DNA from: Isoptericola chiayiensis
Lineage (GTDB): Bacteria; Actinomycetota; Actinomycetes; Actinomycetales; Cellulomonadaceae
NCBI RefSeq assembly: GCF_013149805.1
Contig: NZ_JABEZT010000002.1
Location: 372,001 to 436,000, forward strand
Direction: 5' to 3'
Length of the DNA stretch: 64,000 nt
Part shown: positions 8,047-16,636 of the stretch, one piece after another
How the letters are laid out: the number at the start of each line of letters is the position of its first letter
Position numbering within the stretch: the stretch's first letter is position 1
Notes under the pieces: model-generated
The model's database searches: none
The model's input: only the letters and a program-made list of their open reading frames with translations
What the model was told of the DNA's origin: nothing
Program-made: the position numbers and the translations under genes

Positions 8047-10071
8047 TCAGACCTGCTCGCGGTCGCGGACGGCCGCCACGACGCGCTCGACGGCGTCGGC
8101 CACGGGCACGCCGTTCTCCTGCGTGCCGTCGCGGTAGCGGAAGGACACGGCGCCGGCCTCGGCGTCCTCTCCCCCGGCGATGAGCACGAACGGCACCTTC
8201 TGCTTGGCGGCGTTGCGGATCTTCTTGCCGAAGCGGTCGTCGGAGACGTCGAGCTCGGCGCGGATGCCCTGGGCGCGCAACCGGGCGACGACGTCGCCGA
8301 GGTAGTCGTCGAACGCGTCCGCCACCGGCACCGCGAGCACCTGGACGGGGGCGAGCCAGGCCGGGAACGCGCCCGCGTAGTGCTCCAGCAGGACGGCGAA
8401 GAACCGCTCGATGGAGCCGAACAGCGCGCGGTGGATCATGACGGGGCGCTGCCGCGAGCCGTCCGCGGCGGTGTACTCCAGGTCGAACTTCTCGGGCAGG
8501 TTGAAGTCGAGCTGGATGGTCGACATCTGCCAGGTGCGGCCGATGGCGTCCTTGGCCTGCACCGAGATCTTCGGCCCGTAGAACGCGGCGCCGCCCGGGT
8601 CGGGCACGAGGTCCAGCCCGGAGGCCGTGGCGACCTCCTCGAGGGTGCGGGTCGCCTCCTCCCACGCCGCGTCCTCGCCGACCGACTTCTCCGGGTCGCG
8701 GGTGGACAGCTCCAGGTAGAAGTCGTCCAGGCCGTAGTCCTTGAGCAGGTCGAGCACGAACGTCAGCGTCGTGCTCAGCTCGTCGCGCATCTGCTCGCGG
8801 GTGCAGTAGATGTGCGCGTCGTCCTGGGTGAAGCCGCGGGCGCGGGTCAGGCCGTGCACGACGCCGGACTTCTCGTACCGGTACACGGTGCCGAACTCGA
8901 ACAGGCGCAGCGGCAGCTCCCGGTAGGAGCGTCCGCGCGAGTCGAAGATCAGGTTGTGCATCGGGCAGTTCATCGGCTTCAGGTAGTAGTCCTGGCCGGG
9001 CTTGCGCACGGTGCCGTCGTCGTCGAGCTCGGCGTCCAGGTGCATGGGCGGGTACATGCCGTCGGCGTACCAGTCCAGGTGGCCCGAGGTCTCGAAGAGC
9101 CGGCCCTTGGTGATGTGCGGGCTCGCGACGAACGAGTAGCCGCCCTCGATGTGCTTGCGCCGCGAGTAGTCCTCCATCTCGGTGCGCACGATGCCGCCCT
9201 TGGGGTGGAACACCGCGAGGCCGGAGCCGATCTGGTCGGGGAAGCTGAACAGGTCCAGCTCGCTGCCGAGTCGTCGGTGGTCGCGCCGTTCGGCCTCCGC
9301 CAGGCGCTCGAGGTAGGCCTTGAGCTCGTCCTTGCTCGGCCAGGCGGTGCCGTAGACGCGCTGCAGCTGGGGATTCTTCTCGCTGCCGCGCCAGTACGCG
9401 GCGGCCGAGCGCATGAGCTGGACGCCGTTGCCGATGAGCTTCGTGGAGGGCAGGTGGGGGCCGCGGCAGAGGTCCGACCAGACCACCTGCTCGCTCTCGC
9501 GCCCGGCGCCGCGGACGTTGTCGTAGATGGTCAGCTCGCCGCCGCCGACCTCGACGGAGACACCCGAGTCGTCGGCCTCGGACGACCCCGAGGCGCCCTT
9601 GAGCCCGATGAGCTCGAGCTTGTAGGGCTCGGCGGCGAGCTCGGCGCGGGCCTCGTCCTCGGTGACGACGCGGCGCCGGAACGTCTGGCCCTCCTTGACG
9701 ATGCGCGCCATCGCCTTGTCGAGCTTCTTGAGGTCGTCGGGGGTGAACGGCTCGGCGACGTCGAAGTCGTAGTAGAAGCCGTCGGTGACGGGCGGGCCGA
9801 TGCCCAGCTTCGCGTCCGGGTTCACCTGCTGGACCGCCTGGGCCAGGACGTGGGCGGCGCTGTGGCGCAGCACGGCGAGGCCGTCGGGCGAGTCGATGGT
9901 CACGGGCTCGACGACGGTGCCCGGCTCGAGCTCGCGCGCCAGGTCCAGCAGCTCGCCGTCGACCCGCATGACGACGACGTCGCGCCGGTCCGCGAAGAGG
10001 TCGGTGCCCGTCGTCGTGGTCGCCACCGTCACCGCGGTCGTGGGTTCGGTGGTGTTCATGACGTCGGACAC
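8047..10071 (-). CDS. thrS: Threonyl-tRNA synthetase
   Basis: Charges tRNA-Thr. 674 residues from a GTG start (complement 10069-10071) preceded by AGGGAG. The N-terminal TGS/editing region contains [17 protein letters not shown], the HxxxH editing motif. The class II catalytic core contains the zinc-ligand region [13 protein letters not shown] and motif 2 FRYE-like [20 protein letters not shown]. An anticodon-binding domain closes the protein. The frame is open 14 codons further, but no ribosome site is seen there. It heads the PIM-synthesis operon and faces a divergent gene across 325 bp. Confidence 0.96.
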   Translation of the reverse strand: MSDVMNTTEPTTAVTVATTTTGTDLFADRRDVVVMRVDGELLDLARELEPGTVVEPVTIDSPDGLAVLRHSAAHVLAQAVQQVNPDAKLGIGPPVTDGFYYDFDVAEPFTPDDLKKLDKAMARIVKEGQTFRRRVVTEDEARAELAAEPYKLELIGLKGASGSSEADDSGVSVEVGGGELTIYDNVRGAGRESEQVVWSDLCRGPHLPSTKLIGNGVQLMRSAAAYWRGSEKNPQLQRVYGTAWPSKDELKAYLERLAEAERRDHRRLGSELDLFSFPDQIGSGLAVFHPKGGIVRTEMEDYSRRKHIEGGYSFVASPHITKGRLFETSGHLDWYADGMYPPMHLDAELDDDGTVRKPGQDYYLKPMNCPMHNLIFDSRGRSYRELPLRLFEFGTVYRYEKSGVVHGLTRARGFTQDDAHIYCTREQMRDELSTTLTFVLDLLKDYGLDDFYLELSTRDPEKSVGEDAAWEEATRTLEEVATASGLDLVPDPGGAAFYGPKISVQAKDAIGRTWQMSTIQLDFNLPEKFDLEYTAADGSRQRPVMIHRALFGSIERFFAVLLEHYAGAFPAWLAPVQVLAVPVADAFDDYLGDVVARLRAQGIRAELDVSDDRFGKKIRNAAKQKVPFVLIAGGEDAEAGAVSFRYRDGTQENGVPVADAVERVVAAVRDREQV

Positions 10072-10396
10072 GGTGGGACTCCCTGTGCTGGTTCGGGGGT
10101 GGTGGGCGCCCACGGCAGGACGCCACGCAGCGCCACGGCCCGGTGGCGCCCCTCGATGGTACCGACCCGGCGCCGACCGCGGCCACGCGTGCTGCTGCGG
10201 CGCGGTGCCCGGCCGACGACGGCGGGCCAGGCTCCCGCCCCGGCAGCCGGTCGCTTGCCCGTGAACATCTTGTGAAGGACTTCACAACCGATGTCGATGC
10301 AGGTCAGGAGATGTGGTCTTACCATAGGAACAGGCGCCGGAAAGGGCGTCACGCACCGGCCGCGGAACCCCGCGACCCGGACCACGGAGGGGAACC
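10072..10396. other. 325-bp intergenic region between divergent thrS and membrane-protein genes
   Basis: No coding pattern is seen on either strand. The part next to thrS holds its GTG leader. The middle (about 10140-10260) is GC-rich and featureless. The right part holds an 18-bp palindrome at 10270-10287 and an AT-richer stretch around 10310-10330 that could carry the promoter of the rightward gene. No T-box-like structure was recognised upstream of thrS. Confidence 0.5.
10270..10287. promoter_or_regulatory. 18-bp palindromic operator candidate
   Basis: TTGTGAAG and CTTCACAA are exact inverted repeats separated by GA. The AT content is unusual in this genome. The palindrome lies 110 bp upstream of the rightward membrane-protein start and about 200 bp from the thrS start. 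The dyad size fits a winged-helix or TetR/GntR-type dimer. The regulator cannot be named. Confidence 0.5.
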
Positions 10397-10882
10397 ATGA
10401 CCACCACCGCCCGCACCACCACCGACCGGACCGGAACCCGCGGCGTGCGGGTCGTCGGGCTGATCGCCCTGATCGCCGGCGTCCTGATGATCGTCGCCGG
10501 CGCGGTCACCTGGGCCACCGTGAGCTCGCAGCTCGACGCGCAGAACATCACCGTGTCCGAGGACGCCGCGTTCCTCGCCGGCGACACCGTCGACGGCCCC
10601 TTCTCCGCCTACGCCCAGGCGCAGGTCATCGACGAGCACGCGCTCGCCGCCACCGGCGGGCTCACCTACGCCGAGCTGGACCGCGAGGACCCCCTGCGCG
10701 ACACGGCGATGAACGCCTCGTTCCTGCGGGCGTCCCTGTTCACCTCGGTGGTCGCGTACGGCGTCAGCGCCCTGGTCGTCGGCCTCGGCGTCCTGTTCGG
10801 GCTCGTCGGATGGTCGCTGCGGTCCCTCGCGAGCCGCCCGGTGCCCGCCGTCGAGGCCGGCGCACCGCGCGCGACGGTCTGA
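10397..10882 (+). CDS. Two-TM membrane protein of unknown function
   Basis: 161 residues, starting MTTTARTTTDRTG behind a GGAGGGGAACC ribosome site. There are two clear membrane segments, about residues 17-40 (VVGLIALIAGVLMIVAGAVTWATV) and about 113-140 (FTSVVAYGVSALVVGLGVLFGLVGW). Between them is an about 70-residue probably extracytoplasmic loop. Proteins of this shape are often misnamed aromatic ring-opening dioxygenase LigA in actinobacterial annotations; nothing here supports that enzyme. The gene is monocistronic, with a hairpin terminator just after it and a palindromic operator candidate before it. Confidence 0.8.
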   Translation: MTTTARTTTDRTGTRGVRVVGLIALIAGVLMIVAGAVTWATVSSQLDAQNITVSEDAAFLAGDTVDGPFSAYAQAQVIDEHALAATGGLTYAELDREDPLRDTAMNASFLRASLFTSVVAYGVSALVVGLGVLFGLVGWSLRSLASRPVPAVEAGAPRATV

Positions 10883-10895
10883 GCGCTCCGCGACC

Positions 10896-10927
10896 AGGGC
10901 CCGCTCCCCCCACCGGGGGCGGGCCCT
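10896..10927 (+). terminator. Hairpin terminator
   Basis: AGGGCCCGC (10896-10904) pairs with GCGGGCCCT (10919-10927), and a C-run/G-run inside extends the stem with one bulged T. It follows the membrane-protein stop by 14 bp and lies before the uracil-DNA glycosylase start. Confidence 0.7.
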
Positions 10928-10961
10928 CGCCGTGCCGGTACCGAGCGGGCACGATGGCACG

Positions 10962-11720
10962 GTGGAGCACAGCGAGCGCCCGACCACCGACCCGGCCACG
11001 ACGGCGGGTGCGGCGCACAGCCTGGCCGAGCTCGACGACCGCGTGACCGGCTGTCGCGCCTGCCCGCGCCTCGTCGCGTGGCGGGAGAGCGTCGCCGCCG
11101 ACCCTCGCGCGGCGTTCCGGGGACAGGACTACTGGGCCCGGCCGGTGCCCGGGTTCGGGGACCCGCGGGCCGCCGTCGCGGTCGTGGGGCTCGCGCCGGC
11201 CGCCCACGGCGCCAACCGCACCGGCAGGATGTTCACCGGGGACCGCAGCGGCGACTTCCTGTTCGCCGCCCTGCACCGCACCGGGTACGCCGACAGCCCC
11301 ACCTCGACGGACCGGGACGACGGGACCACCCTCACCGGGATCCGGCTCACCGCGCCCGTGCGGTGCGCTCCCCCGCAGAACCGACCCACGCCTGCCGAAC
11401 GCGCCCGGTGCGCGCCCTACCTGGCCCGCGAGCTCGAGCTCCTGGCCCCGACGCTGCGCGTGGTGGTGACGCTCGGTGCGATCGGCTGGAACGCCACGCT
11501 GTCGTTCCTCGCCACGTCCGGCCGCGCCGTCCCACGACCGCGACCGCCCTTCGCCCACGGCGCCGAGCTGTTCCTGCCCCGCGACACGGGCCGTCCGCCG
11601 CTGACCGTGCTGGGCTGCTATCACGTGTCGCCGCACAACACGTTCACCGGTCGCCTCACCGAGGAGATGCTCGACGACGTGCTGCGGCGCGCGGGCGAGG
11701 TGGCTGCCACGGGCGGCTAG
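10962..11720 (+). CDS. udgB: Uracil-DNA glycosylase, family 5 (UdgB type)
   Basis: Base-excision-repair glycosylase removing uracil, and in this family other deaminated bases, from DNA. 252 residues. Motif 1 GLAPAAHGANRTGR and motif 2 CYHVSPHNT are those of family 5. Four cysteines for an Fe-S cluster are visible: CRAC near the N-terminus, and RCAPP and RCAPY in the middle. A GTG at 10962 (VEHSERPTT) is chosen. An in-frame GTG at 10932 is possible but lies five bases from the preceding terminator stem. The DinB-like gene follows within 10 bp. Confidence 0.93.
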   Translation: MEHSERPTTDPATTAGAAHSLAELDDRVTGCRACPRLVAWRESVAADPRAAFRGQDYWARPVPGFGDPRAAVAVVGLAPAAHGANRTGRMFTGDRSGDFLFAALHRTGYADSPTSTDRDDGTTLTGIRLTAPVRCAPPQNRPTPAERARCAPYLARELELLAPTLRVVVTLGAIGWNATLSFLATSGRAVPRPRPPFAHGAELFLPRDTGRPPLTVLGCYHVSPHNTFTGRLTEEMLDDVLRRAGEVAATGG

Positions 11721-11730
11721 AGTGCGCTGC

Positions 11731-12267
11731 GTGACCAGCTCCCCCGGACGGATCGAACCGCCGCTGCGCGCCGACGAGGCCACCACCCTGCGGGCCTTCC
11801 TCGACTACCACCGCGACACGCTGCGCTGGAAGACGTCCGGCCTGTCGGCAGCCCAGCTCGATACACCGCTGGCGCCGTCGACGATGACCCTCGGCGGGCT
11901 GGTCAAGCACCTCGCCTACGTCGAGTCGAACTGGTGCAGCGTGGTGCTGGCGGGGCACGACCCCCTGCCGCCGTTCGACACGGCGGACTGGGGACAGGAC
12001 CGCGACTGGGACTGGCACTCGGCGGCCGCGGACTCCCCCGAGGAGCTGCGCGGCACCTACGACCGGACGGTCGCCGCGGCGGACCGCCTGCTCGACGCCG
12101 CCCTCGCCCGCGACGGGCTCGAGACCCTCTCGGCCCGCGAGGACCGCCACGGCGGCGGTCGCTTCACGGTGCGCTGGATCCTGACCCACCTGGTCGAGGA
12201 GTACGCCCGGCACAACGGGCACGCCGACCTGCTGCGGGAGTCGATCGACGGGTCGACCGGCGAGTAG
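11731..12267 (+). CDS. DinB-family (DUF664) protein
   Basis: 178-residue four-helix-bundle protein of the DinB/YfiT superfamily, many of which are metal-dependent, thiol-related or of unknown function. Histidines that can form the usual three-His metal site are present: FLDYHRDTLRW (about residue 30), GLVKHLAYVE (about 63) and VEEYARHNGHADLLRE near the end. GTG start at 11731 (VTSSPGR); an in-frame GTG lies three codons earlier. It follows the glycosylase gene by 10 bp and is probably co-transcribed. Substrate unknown; a mycothiol-dependent role is possible in actinobacteria but not shown. Confidence 0.87.
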   Translation: MTSSPGRIEPPLRADEATTLRAFLDYHRDTLRWKTSGLSAAQLDTPLAPSTMTLGGLVKHLAYVESNWCSVVLAGHDPLPPFDTADWGQDRDWDWHSAAADSPEELRGTYDRTVAAADRLLDAALARDGLETLSAREDRHGGGRFTVRWILTHLVEEYARHNGHADLLRESIDGSTGE

Positions 12268-12270
12268 GGC

Positions 12271-13605
12271 TCAGGCCGGCCGCTTGCCCCGCTGCGTGGC
12301 GACGATCTGCTCCGAGACGAAGGCGACGACGACGGCGATCAGCACGACCGGCGCCATCGCCGTGGCGCTCGGTCCGAGCAGCAGCACGACCAGGACGGCC
12401 GAGGCCACGGGGAAGGGCAGCACCGAGGCGGTGGCCGCCGCCATCCCGGCAGCCATCGCGGGGATCGCGCCGTAGCCGGGCAGGCCGGACACCAGGACCC
12501 CCGCGGCCGCACCGAGCAGGATGGCCGGGAAGATCGCACCGCCCCGCAGAGCACCCAGCGACACGCCGTACCCGATCGCCTTGAACACGATCAGCGCGAC
12601 CAGCACCCACAGGGGCCACGCGGCCGGGTCGGACGCCAGCGGCTCGAGCATGCCCTGGCCGCTCAGCGCGACCTCCTCGGGGGACCGCCCGGTCAGCAGC
12701 GAGTAGGCGCCGGCGCACAGCCCGACCACCAGCGCCGCGCCGACGGCGTACTCGAACGGTCGCCGGACCGCCCGGTCCCGGGTCCACCGGCCCAGGTGGT
12801 GCACCTGGCGCACGGCGAACGCGATGACGACGGCGACCGGGACGGTCCACAGCACGTCGCCGATGTCCGGGCGGACCGGACCGTCCAGCGGCGGCAGGGA
12901 CAGCGAGGAGATCTCCAGGCCGGTCCACGCCCCCATCCCGGTGAAGACGAGGAAGCCCACGCCCGACGAGAGCAGGCTGGGCAGCACCACGCGGGCCAGC
13001 TTGGGTCCCGCCAGGCCCGCGGCCTCGAGGACGAACACCGCGCCGATCAGCGGGTTGCCGAAGATCGCCGCCAGCGCCGCCGACGCGCCGGCCACGGTGA
13101 TCAGGGCTCGGGCGCCCGGGTCGTCGAGGGACGCGAGCGGGCGCACGAAGAGCAGCGCGCACGCCGAACCGAGCGCGAGCAGCGGCGCCTCCGGCCCGAG
13201 CACGGCGCCGAGCGGCAGCCCGGCGAGCGCGGCGAGCAGGATCCCCGGCACCATCCGGGCGGGCACCGGCTCGATCCCGAGCCCGTCGATCGGGACGTGC
13301 CCGCCGTGCCCCGGCATCCACCGGACGGCGACGCCGACCAGCACGCCCCCGACGGCCAGCCACGGCAGGGTCCACCACCACGGCACCTCGGCGTACCCGA
13401 GCGACTCCGGCAGCGACTCCCACACGCCGTGCTCGATGGCGTGCAGCAGCGCCAGGAACCCGAACGCGACGAACGAGACGGGGATCCCGATGGCGGCCGA
13501 GAGGCCCAGGACGCCGACGTAGCCCCGGTTGCGGGCAGCGCGCTGCTCGTCGGACAGGCGCTCCTCCTCGGGCACGGCGGGCGCGCCGGCGTCGTCCGTG
13601 GTCAC
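12271..13605 (-). CDS. ClC-family chloride channel/antiporter
   Basis: 444-residue polytopic membrane protein of the voltage-gated chloride channel family. The ion-path motif is GPEAPL (about residue 140), corresponding to GREGP with the gating glutamate kept. The later pore motif is GGAIFPAILLG (about 365). Around ten hydrophobic helices can be read. No cytoplasmic CBS domains, so it is the short bacterial form. GTG start with complement at 13603-13605. It converges with the DinB-like gene (3-bp gap) and stands alone. It may act as a channel or a proton-coupled exchanger; the internal proton glutamate cannot be placed by eye. Confidence 0.9.
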   Translation of the reverse strand: MTTDDAGAPAVPEEERLSDEQRAARNRGYVGVLGLSAAIGIPVSFVAFGFLALLHAIEHGVWESLPESLGYAEVPWWWTLPWLAVGGVLVGVAVRWMPGHGGHVPIDGLGIEPVPARMVPGILLAALAGLPLGAVLGPEAPLLALGSACALLFVRPLASLDDPGARALITVAGASAALAAIFGNPLIGAVFVLEAAGLAGPKLARVVLPSLLSSGVGFLVFTGMGAWTGLEISSLSLPPLDGPVRPDIGDVLWTVPVAVVIAFAVRQVHHLGRWTRDRAVRRPFEYAVGAALVVGLCAGAYSLLTGRSPEEVALSGQGMLEPLASDPAAWPLWVLVALIVFKAIGYGVSLGALRGGAIFPAILLGAAAGVLVSGLPGYGAIPAMAAGMAAATASVLPFPVASAVLVVLLLGPSATAMAPVVLIAVVVAFVSEQIVATQRGKRPA

Positions 13606-13642
13606 TGTGCTCCTCCGGCGCCGGCGCGCCTGCGCTTGGGCC

Positions 13643-14002
13643 TCACCCCAGGATCTTGGCCTTGGCCGCCGAGAACTCCGCGTCCGTCAGCAGCCCGGCG
13701 TTCTTCATGTCGCCGAGCTTCTGCAGCTGGGCCATGGTGTCACCCGTGCCCGCGCTGGAGGCCGCGGGGGCCTGGGCGAGCTGCGCCTGCTGCGCCTGCT
13801 GCTGGGCCAGCATCTGCTGCATCTGCTGCTGCTGGGCGAGCTGCTGCTGCTGGGCGTTGTAGGCGTCGGCCGACGCGCGCTGGTCGGCCCGGCCGGCCGC
13901 CCGGTTGTTCATGCCGCGGCTCACGGCGTTGGCCGTCCCGGTGATGACGGCGGTGCGGGCCATCGTCCCGATCAGGCCCGGTCGTCCGACTCGTCTGGGC
14001 AT
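13643..14002 (-). CDS. SHOCT-domain protein with Gln-rich linker
   Basis: 119 residues. A basic N-terminus with a short hydrophobic stretch leads into a glutamine-rich coiled segment (residues about 50-80, repeated QQQQ and MQQM). The C-terminal SHOCT motif is MAQLQKLGDMKNAGLLTDAEFSAAKAKILG, read in two parts around GLLTDAEF. SHOCT modules are short oligomerisation or DNA-proximal motifs found in membrane-associated proteins. Stop and start are one base apart from the DUF6325-like gene, so they form an operon. Function unknown. Confidence 0.85.
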   Translation of the reverse strand: MPRRVGRPGLIGTMARTAVITGTANAVSRGMNNRAAGRADQRASADAYNAQQQQLAQQQQMQQMLAQQQAQQAQLAQAPAASSAGTGDTMAQLQKLGDMKNAGLLTDAEFSAAKAKILG

Positions 14003-14003
14003 C

Positions 14004-14423
14004 TCAGTCCTCCTCGCTGATCGCGGCGGCCAGCTCCTCGAGCGCGGCCGGCGGGACCGTGGTCATGTCGATCAGGCGTCCGCCGGCGTCGCGGATGGCC
14101 GACGTGAGCCCGGTGGCCCACGTGTGCTCGAAGACGACCATACCCACGGCCGAACCGGGCACGAGCTCCTCGGCGATGGCGTCGACGTCGTCCTCGGCGA
14201 GGAGCCCGCTCGGCTCACCGACCAGGTCGGCGAGCTCGGTGCCGGCGTCGGTGGCCTCGAGCCACTCCACGTCGCCGTCGGTGTCCTTGCGGATCGCCAG
14301 GGCGTCCAGCACCGAGATGGTGCCCGCCGACTGCAGGCGGGCCAGCTCGGCGAGGATCTCCCCGGTGAAGTCGCTCTGCGGGAACTCGATGAGCACGAGC
14401 TCCACGGGTGCGGTGGATGTCAT
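14004..14423 (-). CDS. DUF6325-like (DUF1269-related) protein
   Basis: 139 acidic residues beginning MTSTAPVELVLIEFPQSDF. The pattern LIEFP..DFTGEILAELARL...GTISVLDALAIRKD followed by VFEHTWATGLTSAIRDAGGRLIDM is typical of the DUF6325/DUF1269 type that pairs with SHOCT proteins, the neighbour here. No membrane segment or enzyme motif is seen. Transcribed leftward together with the SHOCT gene. Function unknown; this family is often linked to envelope or stress operons. Confidence 0.85.
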   Translation of the reverse strand: MTSTAPVELVLIEFPQSDFTGEILAELARLQSAGTISVLDALAIRKDTDGDVEWLEATDAGTELADLVGEPSGLLAEDDVDAIAEELVPGSAVGMVVFEHTWATGLTSAIRDAGGRLIDMTTVPPAALEELAAAISEED

Positions 14424-14664
14424 GTCCTCCCTCTCCGTCCGTGGGGCGACCGATGACGTCGCACGCAGCGCCGTGGATCCGGTGTCCAGGAGCGAACCTG
14501 CAGGTCACCCGGCTCGATCATCGACCCCCGCGCAACCGCGCGCAACACGAGCGCGGCAGGTGGTCCGCGGCCGGTCGCGACCGTCGTGTGAGGGCGTGTG
14601 AGATCACTGTGAAGGTGGCCGTGTCCCGGCCGACACGCCGGACGGCGCGTCGCAGAATATCTTT

Positions 14665-14868
14665 GTGCGCAGCAACGACACCCCGATCTTCGACGCCCTC
14701 GCCCGCGAGTTCGAGACCCGCCGCCCCCTGGCGCAGGTGGCGCACGCGCTGGGCGGGGACGCCCTCGGCGACCCGCTGACCCGCACGCACGCCACCGACG
14801 TCTCCTTCACCACGTCGTCCGGCGGCCGGACGCTGCCCCGCCGGGCCCGCGGCGACCGGTCTCGGTGA
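14665..14868 (+). CDS. Possible small protein (67 residues)
   Basis: GTG-initiated frame coding for VRSNDTPIFDALAREFETRR and a tail that becomes Arg/Ser-rich. The first about 30 residues look protein-like, and an AT-rich AGAATAT box lies four bases upstream, which could be a -10 element giving a nearly leaderless message. No clear Shine-Dalgarno. The C-terminal part is compositionally weak. It lies between the divergent DUF6325-like gene and the DUF4397 gene. Unknown, and may not be a gene. Confidence 0.35.
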   Translation: MRSNDTPIFDALAREFETRRPLAQVAHALGGDALGDPLTRTHATDVSFTTSSGGRTLPRRARGDRSR

Positions 14869-14897
14869 GGCCGTCCGGAAAAAACTTCATCGAAGTG

Positions 14898-14925
14898 CAT
14901 CCAGTTCGGCCTCCGCGCACGAACA
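14898..14925 (+). promoter_or_regulatory. ECF (SigK-like) promoter candidate for the DUF4397 operon
   Basis: CATCC at 14898-14902 and CGAACA at 14920-14925, spaced by 17 bp, lie 63 bp upstream of the DUF4397 start. The boxes resemble the CATCC/CGAA-type elements described for SigK-group promoters, and a SigK-like gene lies 1.6 kb downstream. Seen by eye only; no second copy was found before the sigma gene. Confidence 0.35.
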
Positions 14926-14987
14926 CCTGGTGCAACGACAGCACAGTCCTGTCCACGGCGGACAGGGCGAGACACCAGGAGGACCTC

Positions 14988-15833
14988 ATGCGCACCCACC
15001 GACTCGCCACCGCGCTCGGCGCCACGGCGCTCGCCGCGGCGACCGGCACCGCGTTCGCCCTGCCGGCCGCGGCCGCCGACGGCGACGCGATGCTCTCCGT
15101 CCTGCACGGCGTCCCGGACACGACGGTCGACGTGTACGTCGACGGCGAGCTCACGCTGGACGACTTCGAGCCCGGCGACCTCGCCGGTCCCCTGGAGCTG
15201 GCCCCGGGGACGTACTCCGTGGCCATCACCGCCGCGGACGCCGAGGACGACTCCGAGCCCGTCATCGGCCCGGTCGACCTCCCGCTCGAGGCGGACATGA
15301 GCTACACGGCCGCCGCGCACCTGGACGCCGAGGGCTCGCCCACCGCCACCCTGTTCACCAACGACACGTCGCAGATCGCGGCCGGCGAGGGTCGGCTCAC
15401 CGTCCGGCACGTCGCCGCGGCCCCGGCCGTCGACGTGCTCGCCGGCGGCGACCCGGTGATCGAGGGGCTGGAGAACCCGGACGAGCAGGTCCTCGACCTG
15501 CCGGCCGGCACGGTCTCAGCGGCGGTGGCCGCCGCGGGGACCACCGAGCCGGTGCTCGGACCGGCCGACGTCGACGTGGCCGAGGGCGTGAACACCATCG
15601 TGTACGCCTGGGGCTCGCTCGACGACGACTCCCTCGCGCTGGCCACCCAGACCGTCGAGGGCATGCACTCCGCACCGGGCGGCGTCGACGCCGGCACCAC
15701 CGGTGAGGCCGCTGCCGCCTCGCACGGGTTCTTCAGCCCTGCCGTGATCATCGCCGCCATGACCGCTCTGGTCGCCCTGGTGACGGTCGTCGGCGTGCGC
15801 ACCGCGGTGCGGGTGGGCCGCGAGAACCGGTGA
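14988..15833 (+). CDS. Secreted, membrane-anchored DUF4397 protein
   Basis: 281 residues. Sec signal peptide (MRTHRLATALGATALAAATG, cleavage probably after ALPAAAA). Two beta-rich DUF4397 repeats follow: MLSVLHGVPDTTVDVYVDGE and LTVRHVAAAPAVDVLAGGD. A C-terminal membrane segment (FFSPAVIIAAMTALVALVTV) ends in a basic tail. There is no LPXTG motif before the anchor. A strong AGGAGG site lies 6 bp before the ATG. Its TGA overlaps the GTG of the sortase gene. DUF4397 proteins are surface proteins of unknown function, often paired with class F sortases in actinobacteria. Confidence 0.9.
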   Translation: MRTHRLATALGATALAAATGTAFALPAAAADGDAMLSVLHGVPDTTVDVYVDGELTLDDFEPGDLAGPLELAPGTYSVAITAADAEDDSEPVIGPVDLPLEADMSYTAAAHLDAEGSPTATLFTNDTSQIAAGEGRLTVRHVAAAPAVDVLAGGDPVIEGLENPDEQVLDLPAGTVSAAVAAAGTTEPVLGPADVDVAEGVNTIVYAWGSLDDDSLALATQTVEGMHSAPGGVDAGTTGEAAAASHGFFSPAVIIAAMTALVALVTVVGVRTAVRVGRENR

Positions 15834-16558
15834 CGAGGATGTCCTCCACCGCGGCGGGCCGGGCACGTCGTCCGGTCCGCCGCGGTGCCGTCCTGATCGC
15901 CGGCCCCGCCCTGGCGCTCGCACTGGCGGGGACGGTGGCCGTCGCGTTCGAGCAGGAGGAGTCCGTCGGCGGGCAGGTTCCGCTGAGCGAGCCGGCGGCC
16001 GTACCGTCGGCGAGCGTGGCGCAGAGCCCTGCGCCGACGCCGTCGTCCGAGCCGGCGGCGCCCGCCGAGCCCGTGACGCGGGTCCCGGTCCGCGACGCCG
16101 CGCCGCCGCAGGCGGTCGACGTCGCCGCACCCGTCCGGGTGCAGGTGGCGGACACGGTGGACGTCGACGTGCGTCCCGTGGGCGTCGACCCGGACGGCAC
16201 CATGGAGCTGCCGGGCTCCGGTGACGTCGCGGGGTGGTACCGCTTCGGTGCCGCACCCGCCGACGAGGCCGGGACCACCGTCCTCGCCTCCCACGTCGAC
16301 ACCTCGGAGGGCGTCGGGGCGTTCGCGGCACTCGCCGACGTCGAGCCGGGCGACCGGGTCCGGGTGACCGACGCCGACGGCGCGGTCCACGACTACACGG
16401 TCCGGACCGTCGAGCGGTTCCACAAGTCGGGGACGCCGCTCGAGACGATCTTCGACCGGACCGGTGAGCCCCGGCTGGCCCTGGTCACGTGCGGGGGACG
16501 CTGGGACGCGGACGCCGGCCACTACGAGGACAACCTGGTCGTCACGGCGGTGCCATGA
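15830..16558 (+). CDS. Class F-type sortase
   Basis: 242-residue membrane-anchored cysteine transpeptidase. N-terminal membrane helix about residues 20-40, a Pro/Ala/Ser-rich linker about 45-100, then the sortase barrel. Active-site His155 lies in VLASHVDTS and Cys221 in LALVTCGG. Where many class F enzymes have Arg before the DN of YxDN, this protein has Glu (HYEDNLVV). GTG start overlapping the DUF4397 stop (GTGA); an alternative ATG is at 15839. Either the neighbouring surface protein or unlinked LPXTG proteins could be substrates. Housekeeping or pilus function cannot be told. Confidence 0.88.
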   Translation: MTRMSSTAAGRARRPVRRGAVLIAGPALALALAGTVAVAFEQEESVGGQVPLSEPAAVPSASVAQSPAPTPSSEPAAPAEPVTRVPVRDAAPPQAVDVAAPVRVQVADTVDVDVRPVGVDPDGTMELPGSGDVAGWYRFGAAPADEAGTTVLASHVDTSEGVGAFAALADVEPGDRVRVTDADGAVHDYTVRTVERFHKSGTPLETIFDRTGEPRLALVTCGGRWDADAGHYEDNLVVTAVP

Positions 16559-16636
16559 TGCTTCTGACCCGCCCAGCCGCTAGGTTGTCGGCACGGACGC
16601 ACGACGCGACCACTTCACGACGATCACGGAGGTCAC

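Noticed and set aside
10072-10396. T-box riboswitch before thrS
   Set aside because: No conserved T-box sequence or specifier-loop structure could be read; the region is short and GC-rich near the gene.
10397-10882. LigA-type aromatic ring-opening dioxygenase
   Set aside because: Two membrane helices and no metal motif; the name is a common misannotation.
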